The translations under genes and the position numbers were made by a program. From positions 1 through 46,085 of the forward strand of contig VBOR01000055.1 in assembly GCA_005893165.1 (NCBI GenBank): DNA of 46,085 nt, read 5' to 3'. Each line of letters begins with the position of its first letter. Position 1 is the first letter of the stretch. The stretch comes from Candidatus Eiseniibacteriota bacterium (GTDB lineage: Bacteria > Eisenbacteria > RBG-16-71-46 > SZUA-252). The notes below the pieces were generated by a model. That model made no database searches. It was not told the DNA's origin and was given only the letters and a program-made list of their open reading frames with translations. This document shows, piece by piece, positions 39,721 to 46,085 of this stretch.

Positions 39721-40515
39721 ATGCTGCTCGCGATCGACGTGGGGAATACCGAGGTGACGCTGGGGCTCTTCGACGGCCGCCGGCTGACGCGTTCCTTCCG
39801 CCTGAGCAGCGAGACCCGCCGCACCGCGGACGAGATCTCTCTCGCGCTGACCCAGATCTTCCCCGAGCTGGCGCGGCGCGGGGAGCACGCCGCGGTTCTG
39901 GCGTCGGTCGTGCCCACCGCGACGGCCTCCTTCCTCGAGGCGGCGCGTAAGGTCTGCGGCGTCGAGCCGCTCGAGGTCTCCTCGCGGATCCCGACCGGGG
40001 TCGACGTGGAATACCGCGATCCGCAATCCGCGGGGGCGGACCGGATCGCGAACGCGGCGGCGGCGCTGGCCCTGTACGGCGCACCGGTCGTCATCGTGGA
40101 TTTCGGGACCGCGACCACCTTCGACGTGATCCTGCGCGAGCGGCGCTACATCGGAGGGGTGATCGCACCGGGCATCGTGACCGGAGCGGAGCATCTGATC
40201 CGGCGCGCCGCGCGGCTTTCGGCGTTCGAGCTGAAGCCGCCCCCACACGTGGTGGGCCGGAGCACGGAGGAGAGCCTCCAATCGGGCGTCTATTACGGCG
40301 CGGTGGGCCAGGTGGACGCGATCGTGCGCCGCATCGCCCAGGAGGAGCGCATCAAGCCGCGGGTGATCGCGACCGGGGGGCTGGCACCGATGATCGCGAA
40401 GCACTCGGAGACGATCGAGAAGGTGGACCCCGACCTCACGCTCCACGGGCTCCGGATCATCCAAGAGATGAACGGGGGCGCCGGTCCCGCCAAGCCCAAG
40501 AAGCGGCGCGAATAA
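39721..40515 (+). CDS. coaX: Type III pantothenate kinase
   Basis: A 264-residue CoaX, an ASKHA-fold kinase for the first step of coenzyme A synthesis. Motifs: LLAIDVGNTEVTLGLF at the start with the catalytic Asp6, PTGVDVEYRDPQSAGADRIANA for substrate binding, VIVDFGTATTFDVI for the phosphate loop, GGVIAPGIVTGAEHL and VIATGGLAPMIAKH. CoaX does not bind the inhibitors of type I kinases. ATG 39721 has a GGAGG site. The gene ends 158 nt before groEL; it may complete the operon running from valS. Confidence 0.94.
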   Translation: MLLAIDVGNTEVTLGLFDGRRLTRSFRLSSETRRTADEISLALTQIFPELARRGEHAAVLASVVPTATASFLEAARKVCGVEPLEVSSRIPTGVDVEYRDPQSAGADRIANAAAALALYGAPVVIVDFGTATTFDVILRERRYIGGVIAPGIVTGAEHLIRRAARLSAFELKPPPHVVGRSTEESLQSGVYYGAVGQVDAIVRRIAQEERIKPRVIATGGLAPMIAKHSETIEKVDPDLTLHGLRIIQEMNGGAGPAKPKKRRE

Positions 40516-40542
40516 CGCGAACTCCGACGCTCAGGAAGGATG

Positions 40543-40572
40543 TTGCACCCGGGAATCCGGTTCGGGTACATT
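40543..40572 (+). promoter_or_regulatory. groEL promoter
   Basis: TTGCAC (40543-40548) and TACATT (40567-40572) are 18 nt apart. Transcription would start near 40580, at the left edge of the CIRCE element, so HrcA bound there would block initiation. Confidence 0.6.
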
Positions 40573-40580
40573 CACGACGA

Positions 40581-42290
<1,710 letters not shown>

Positions 42291-42311
42291 GCTGCGTTCG
42301 CTGAGAATCGG

Positions 42312-42347
42312 GGCCCCCGGAACGGCGCTCTGGGGGCCTTTCTCTTT
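42312..42347 (+). terminator. Rho-independent terminator after groEL
   Basis: GGCCCCC (42312-42318) pairs with GGGGGCC (42332-42338) across a 13-nt loop, followed directly by TTTCTCTTT. It lies 21 nt after the groEL stop. Confidence 0.8.
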
Positions 42348-42411
42348 GGCCCCCGACTCAGGCCCCGACCGGCTACCTCAATGCTGGTATGGAAATTGCC
42401 CTGATTGGATC

Positions 42412-42417
42412 GATAAT
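42412..42417 (+). promoter_or_regulatory. Possible -10 element for murB
   Basis: GATAAT (42412-42417) lies 38 nt before the TTG start. No convincing -35 is found at the right distance. It is noted because the groEL terminator makes a separate murB promoter necessary. Confidence 0.3.
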
Positions 42418-42455
42418 CCGGACTCGTACCGATCTGGTGGACCTGGGGGGCACGC

Positions 42456-43382
42456 TTGGCTTTCGATACGCTGACACTCGACCGGCAAGAGCTTGTGCTG
42501 AAACGAGCAGAGCCGATCGCCCCTTACACGACCTTCGGCATCGGCGGCCCGGCGGACGTCCTCGTGGAGGTCTACACCGAGCGCGCGCTGCAGCAGGTCG
42601 TGCGGGAAGCAATCTCCACCCGCACGCGGTGGCTCCTGATCGGCGGCGGCAGCAACCTCCTCGTCGGTGACACGGGCTTCCGTGGGCTCGTCATCGTGAA
42701 CCGGATCGAACATCTGTCCGTGAACGGCGCACGGATCGTCGCGGGCGCCGGCGCGGACCTGGGCGAGGTCGTCGAGGCGGCGCGCGAGAACTCTCTCTCG
42801 GGGATCGAGTTCGCGATCGACATCCCGGGCACGGTCGGCGGCGCGATCCGGGGCAACGCCGGCGCCTTCGGAAGGTCCGTGGGGGACATCTCGACCCGCG
42901 TCCGGCTGCTCGAGGGCACCGAACTGGTGGACCGCACCCCCGCGGAGCTGGGTTTCGCCTACCGCCACAGCAACCTCAAATTGAACGACCACATCGTCGT
43001 CGAGGCGGAGTTCCAGCTCCAGCCGGGCGACCGCTCCGAGATGGACCGCATCATGGGACAGCACGCCGCCCAGCGCGCGCGCCGGAAGGAGAAGGGGCTC
43101 CACACGGCGGGCTGCTTCTTCAAGAACCCCATCCTTGCCGACGGACAGAAGGTCGCGGCCGGGCAGCTGCTCGAGGCCGCCGGCGCGAAGGAGATCCGCG
43201 AGGGCGGGGCCGGCGTCCACGCCTACCACGCCAACTACATCGTGAACCACGGAGGCGCTTCGGCCACCGAGGTGCTGCGCGTGGCCCGCGAGATGAAGCG
43301 CCGCGTCGAGGAATCCGCCGGCATCACCCTCGAGGAAGAGGTGATGGTGGTCATGGACCCCACACGCGACGGAGCGGTCTAG
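42456..43382 (+). CDS. murB: UDP-N-acetylenolpyruvoylglucosamine reductase
   Basis: A 308-residue FAD enzyme that makes UDP-MurNAc for peptidoglycan. Motifs: YTTFGIGGPADVL, LIGGGSNLLVGDTGFRG for FAD, GIEFAIDIPGTVGGAIRGNAGAFG, YRHSNLK, and AGCFFKNP with Cys220 at the proton-donor position that is Ser in E. coli MurB; Cys occurs in other family members. The C-terminal part VHAYHANYIVNHGGA lacks the extra YB loops of type I, so it is a type II enzyme. The TTG 42456 start has a GGGGGG site. It converges with the next gene with a 4-nt overlap. Confidence 0.94.
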   Translation: MAFDTLTLDRQELVLKRAEPIAPYTTFGIGGPADVLVEVYTERALQQVVREAISTRTRWLLIGGGSNLLVGDTGFRGLVIVNRIEHLSVNGARIVAGAGADLGEVVEAARENSLSGIEFAIDIPGTVGGAIRGNAGAFGRSVGDISTRVRLLEGTELVDRTPAELGFAYRHSNLKLNDHIVVEAEFQLQPGDRSEMDRIMGQHAAQRARRKEKGLHTAGCFFKNPILADGQKVAAGQLLEAAGAKEIREGGAGVHAYHANYIVNHGGASATEVLRVAREMKRRVEESAGITLEEEVMVVMDPTRDGAV

Positions 43383-45280
43383 CTCACCTCGCCTGGACCC
43401 GGCGGAATGGCACGCTGCTCCTCCAGCCTTGCGCTCATCTCACGCCGAATCCTTGCTGCTTCGCCATCGCCCGGCTGGAGGCGTTCCAGCCGGTCCGCGA
43501 AGCGGATGGCGACCTCGGCGTACTTCTTCTCCGCGAACCAGCGCATGAGTGCCCGCATCGCGGTCGAGTCCGAGGCGGAGACGCCGAACGCCCGCAACGC
43601 CTCGGCGTCGTAGTTCCTTCCCGACGGCTGCTCCGCCAGGAGCGCGTGTAGATTATCGAGAGTGACCTCCCGCGGCAGGACCATGGTCGAATCCAGGATC
43701 GTCTTGGCCTCCGCGTCCCGTCCCTCCGAATAGAGGAACATCGCCGCCACGCGCCGGTGCGCGCTCTGGAGCCCCGCATTGATCTCCGGAAGATGGAGCA
43801 TGACCGCTGCCGCCCTTCTCGCCTCTCCCGAGCCGGCAAGTCCCATCGCGTACGCTCGCATGGCCGTCTCGCAGGATCGATAGTCAGGACGCTTCCCGCT
43901 CGCGGTGCGCGCGACGAGGGTCACGGGATTGATATCGATCACGTCCCGGTCGCGCGTGATCACCGTCAGAACCTCCGGTCCCGCGGGCCCCCTGTCTCTC
44001 GCCTCGGGCCGGACCGCCCGAAGCGTGCGATCCCGGTACCAGAGCCTCAGAACTTGGAGATCGTACATGTGCAGGTAGATGCCGCCCGTTCCTCGCGCCT
44101 GGACCGAGAGCAGGACCCGTGTGTTGGGTCCGAACGACGGGTAGAGCCTGCGAAAGCCCCCCTCCACCTTCTCGAGCGCGGTGCTCACGACCCGGAAATT
44201 CGATTCCGTGAAATCCTGGGGATTCCGGATATCGCCCCGGCACCAGATTCCAAGCGCGAGGTACATGCCGGCCGCGAGGAGCCGTCCCCGGGGGGGAAGC
44301 CCGGCGAGGGACGCCCCCGCGACGATGGAGCTGCCGATGGCCGGGAAGGCCGCATAGTACGGAGCCCACCCCCGGATCATGACCGACGTCAGGAGAAGCG
44401 GTCCCAGGCAGACCAGGGCGCCGAGGACGTAGACCCTCCTCCCGGGGATCGCGATGCTCTCCTCCGGTCCCCCCGGAGGTGCATCGGTGAGACGGATCGC
44501 AACCACGGCCATGGCTCCCGCGGCCAGGAGGAGGAGCACACCGAAGGCAGGCCAGGTGGGCAGCGGGGAAAACGCCGGCAGATTGAGGAGCGTTGCAATG
44601 TATCTCCCGAGATGAACGGGCCAGCGTTCCGGATGCTCGAGTCCGACGTAGCCGGTGGCCCCGCTCCGGAGGCCGCGCGAGAGAAGTACGCGGACGGCGG
44701 GGTGAATGGCTCCCCAGATCGCGACGAGCGCGGCGTACGCCGTCAGATGCCTCCCGATCCGGTACGGCTTCCGTTCCAGAATCCAATCGAAGAGGATGAT
44801 CGCCGGAATGACCGCGAGGATCGTCTCCTTGGAGAGAAGCCCCGCGGCGACGGCGGCCAGCGCGGCGCCGTTCCTTCCCGACAGGCGAAGATGAAGGGCG
44901 ATCAGGGTGAAGAGGATCGCGAGAAGATCCTGATCGCAGGAGATCCAGCCGGCCAAGGAGGGGATGGCTCCGAGCGCCGCGAACCAGAGCCCTGCCATCA
45001 CCCCCGCCCGCTTCCCGGCGAGTCGCGAGACGAAGGAGCCGAGAAGAACGACGATCGCAAGGAGAAAGCCCAGATTGAGCGCGTGGCCCAGGGCCGGACC
45101 GCCGCGCCCCGCGAGATCCAGCACCGTGAAATAGACCCCGCGGGAGATAGGCCGGTAGAAAGGGTCGACCGGATTGGGCGCCCAGTCATGGAGCTGATAG
45201 AAGACGGCGTTCGTGAGGAAGTAGTAGTCGTCCCAGATGTAGGTGAAGCCCAGCGCGGGGATCGCGAGGATCGCGACCAC
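43379..45280 (-). CDS. Polytopic membrane protein, glycosyltransferase-39/PMT-like, with TPR-like tail
   Basis: A 633-residue protein. About ten hydrophobic helices fill residues 1-350. The first segment ends in FTYIWDDYYFLTNAVF, resembling the catalytic DD/DE loop after helix 1 in GT39/GT-C enzymes, which use lipid-linked sugars. SLAGWISCDQDLLAILFTLIALHLRL and GLLSKETILAVIPAIILFDWIL fit mannosyltransferase-like proteins with TPR repeats. The soluble C-terminal part from about 430 is helical and repeat-like. The only start codon in frame is GTG 45280, which leaves out 23 open codons (IPWIEPYRRYLPYLPAT) that would complete helix 1. Function is a likely sugar transfer, not proven. Confidence 0.65.
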   Translation of the reverse strand: MVAILAIPALGFTYIWDDYYFLTNAVFYQLHDWAPNPVDPFYRPISRGVYFTVLDLAGRGGPALGHALNLGFLLAIVVLLGSFVSRLAGKRAGVMAGLWFAALGAIPSLAGWISCDQDLLAILFTLIALHLRLSGRNGAALAAVAAGLLSKETILAVIPAIILFDWILERKPYRIGRHLTAYAALVAIWGAIHPAVRVLLSRGLRSGATGYVGLEHPERWPVHLGRYIATLLNLPAFSPLPTWPAFGVLLLLAAGAMAVVAIRLTDAPPGGPEESIAIPGRRVYVLGALVCLGPLLLTSVMIRGWAPYYAAFPAIGSSIVAGASLAGLPPRGRLLAAGMYLALGIWCRGDIRNPQDFTESNFRVVSTALEKVEGGFRRLYPSFGPNTRVLLSVQARGTGGIYLHMYDLQVLRLWYRDRTLRAVRPEARDRGPAGPEVLTVITRDRDVIDINPVTLVARTASGKRPDYRSCETAMRAYAMGLAGSGEARRAAAVMLHLPEINAGLQSAHRRVAAMFLYSEGRDAEAKTILDSTMVLPREVTLDNLHALLAEQPSGRNYDAEALRAFGVSASDSTAMRALMRWFAEKKYAEVAIRFADRLERLQPGDGEAARIRREMSARLEEQRAIPPGPGEVS

Positions 45281-45349
45281 GGTGGCCGGCAGGTAAGGCA
45301 GGTACCGACGGTACGGCTCGATCCAGGGGATCGCGCGCGCGATCGTCCG

Positions 45350-45766
45350 CTACCTCGCCCGGAGGAGAAGGACCGGCACCTTCACCCGGTGCTGCACCCG
45401 GATGGCGGTCGTCCCGAGGAAGATGTCCGCGATGGCGCGATGGCCGTGCGTGCTCATGGCCACGAGGTCGCAGCCGTGCTCCCGGACCCAGCGCACGATC
45501 TCCCGCGCGGGGTCGCCGTAGGCCAGCTCGGTCTCCGCGGGGATTCCGTCCGCGACGAATTCGGCGCGCACCGATTCGAGGTAGGCTTTGTCCTCGTCGA
45601 TCTCGCGGCTGACGGCGTTCCCGCCGAACCACTGCGCCGCCCAGCCGGTGGCGACGTGGAGGAGCACGACCCGGCTCTGCATGAGCTTCGCGATGGGGCG
45701 GATGTGGGTCACGATCGCTCGATCCGTGGAGCTGGCGTCGAGCGGGATCAGGATCTTGCGGTACAT
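45350..45766 (-). CDS. Universal stress protein UspA family
   Basis: A 138-residue single-domain Usp. It starts YRKILIPLDASSTDRAIVTH, the usual first strand and helix, with VVLLHVATGW next. The ATP-binding region reads MSTHGHRAIADIFLGTTAIRVQHRVKVPVLLLR, close to the G-x2-G-x9-G-S/T pattern, though the second Gly position is changed (HGHRAI...LGTTA), so nucleotide binding may be altered. The start at ATG 45766 is 30 nt after the Nramp gene's stop, and its stop is the in-frame stop upstream of the membrane protein gene. Confidence 0.88.
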   Translation of the reverse strand: MYRKILIPLDASSTDRAIVTHIRPIAKLMQSRVVLLHVATGWAAQWFGGNAVSREIDEDKAYLESVRAEFVADGIPAETELAYGDPAREIVRWVREHGCDLVAMSTHGHRAIADIFLGTTAIRVQHRVKVPVLLLRAR

Positions 45767-45796
45767 TCCACCCCTCCCCGAGAGTCCGCTACCCGG

Positions 45797-46085
45797 CTAG
45801 CGCCCGACGATCACCTGCCACGCCTCCCGGAGCGACTCCGGAAGGCCTGCCACATCCATCGACGTGATGACGATCGCGCTCACCCAGCCCGCGATGAGGA
45901 GCGCCAGTCCGGGCCGCCATTTCCCCATGAGCTTCCGCGAGCTGGTGAAATGTAGCAGGGGGAACATCGCGAGTGGTAGCTGGAGCGCAAGGATCACCTG
46001 GCTCAGCGTCAGGAGATCGGTGACGCTGCCTTCGCCGCGGACCCCGATGATGAAGATGGCCGGCAGGATGGCGATCAGCCGCGTG
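45797..46085 (-). CDS. Nramp-family divalent metal transporter, C-terminal part
   Basis: The frame runs in from beyond the right window edge and gives the last 95 residues. RLIAILPAIFIIGVRGEGSVTDLLTLSQVILALQLPLAMFPLLHF is followed by TSSRKLMGKW and a last helix ALLIAGWVSAIVITSMDVAG. This matches helices 9-11 of MntH/Nramp proteins, proton-coupled importers of Mn2+ and Fe2+ (the LSQVILALQLP helix is conserved). The metal-binding DPGN and MPH motifs lie outside the window, so specificity cannot be judged. Confidence 0.85.
   Translation of the reverse strand, partial: TRLIAILPAIFIIGVRGEGSVTDLLTLSQVILALQLPLAMFPLLHFTSSRKLMGKWRPGLALLIAGWVSAIVITSMDVAGLPESLREAWQVIVGR

Noticed and set aside
43757..45955. 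A 732-codon rightward frame over the membrane protein and uspA
   Set aside because: Charged low-complexity shadow of two recognisable leftward genes.

Overview
The window is one contiguous, GC-rich, densely coded bacterial segment of 46 kb with 41 protein-coding genes. I see no rRNA, tRNA, CRISPR array, insertion sequence or prophage. Outer-membrane barrels, lipoproteins, Wzi-like proteins and TatC point to a didermal (Gram-negative-type) cell. Many start codons are GTG or TTG, and stop/start overlaps of 1-8 nt are frequent. The gene content suits an uncultured high-GC phylum of the FCB/Eisenbacteria kind, but that placement is a guess.

Layout. 1-5.5 kb: envelope polysaccharide genes (two WbaP/PglC-type sugar transferases around a phosphoheptose-isomerase-like SIS protein, a dTDP-rhamnose-4-epimerase-like enzyme, then a Wzi-like barrel and a FecR-domain protein on the other strand). 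5.6-6.2 kb: a thioredoxin/TPR gene whose first active-site Cys codon is TGA. A SECIS-like hairpin follows it, so I call it a selenoprotein. 6.2-13 kb: a divergent polyphosphate block (sixA-CHAD leftward; ppx-ppx-like-ppk rightward). 13-14.8 kb: a DGPF/YCII protein with an ECF42-type sigma factor, preceded by a probable ECF promoter. 14.8-20 kb: a RibD/DHFR-like enzyme, a second Wzi-like barrel, two small barrels (the first behind a sigma-54-type promoter), a lipoprotein and a YetF-like membrane protein. 20-26 kb: M42 aminopeptidase, aquaporin, a large FAD/Fe-S dehydrogenase, two small membrane proteins, EF-P. 26-30.6 kb, leftward: a five-gene run of barrel, lipoprotein, HD hydrolase, FolE with a long RG-rich N-terminus, and a thioredoxin-reductase-like flavoprotein without the Cys pair. 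30.8-43.4 kb: housekeeping genes valS (disrupted near its 3' end), DUF4139, uvrB, nadC, birA, nrdR, tatC, coaX, CIRCE-groEL, murB. 43.4-46 kb, leftward: a polytopic glycosyltransferase-like protein, UspA and the end of an Nramp transporter.

The most interesting point is the TGA at 5716-5718. It replaces the first Cys of a CxxC motif, the frame stays open for 154 further codons that complete a thioredoxin fold and TPR-like tail, and a perfect 7-bp hairpin starts 10 nt after it. Other points are paralogues that have lost catalytic residues (the first sugar transferase and the second Ppx), an EF-P with Asn at the tip position, the ECF42 promoter followed by two mutually exclusive hairpins, and the damaged valS.
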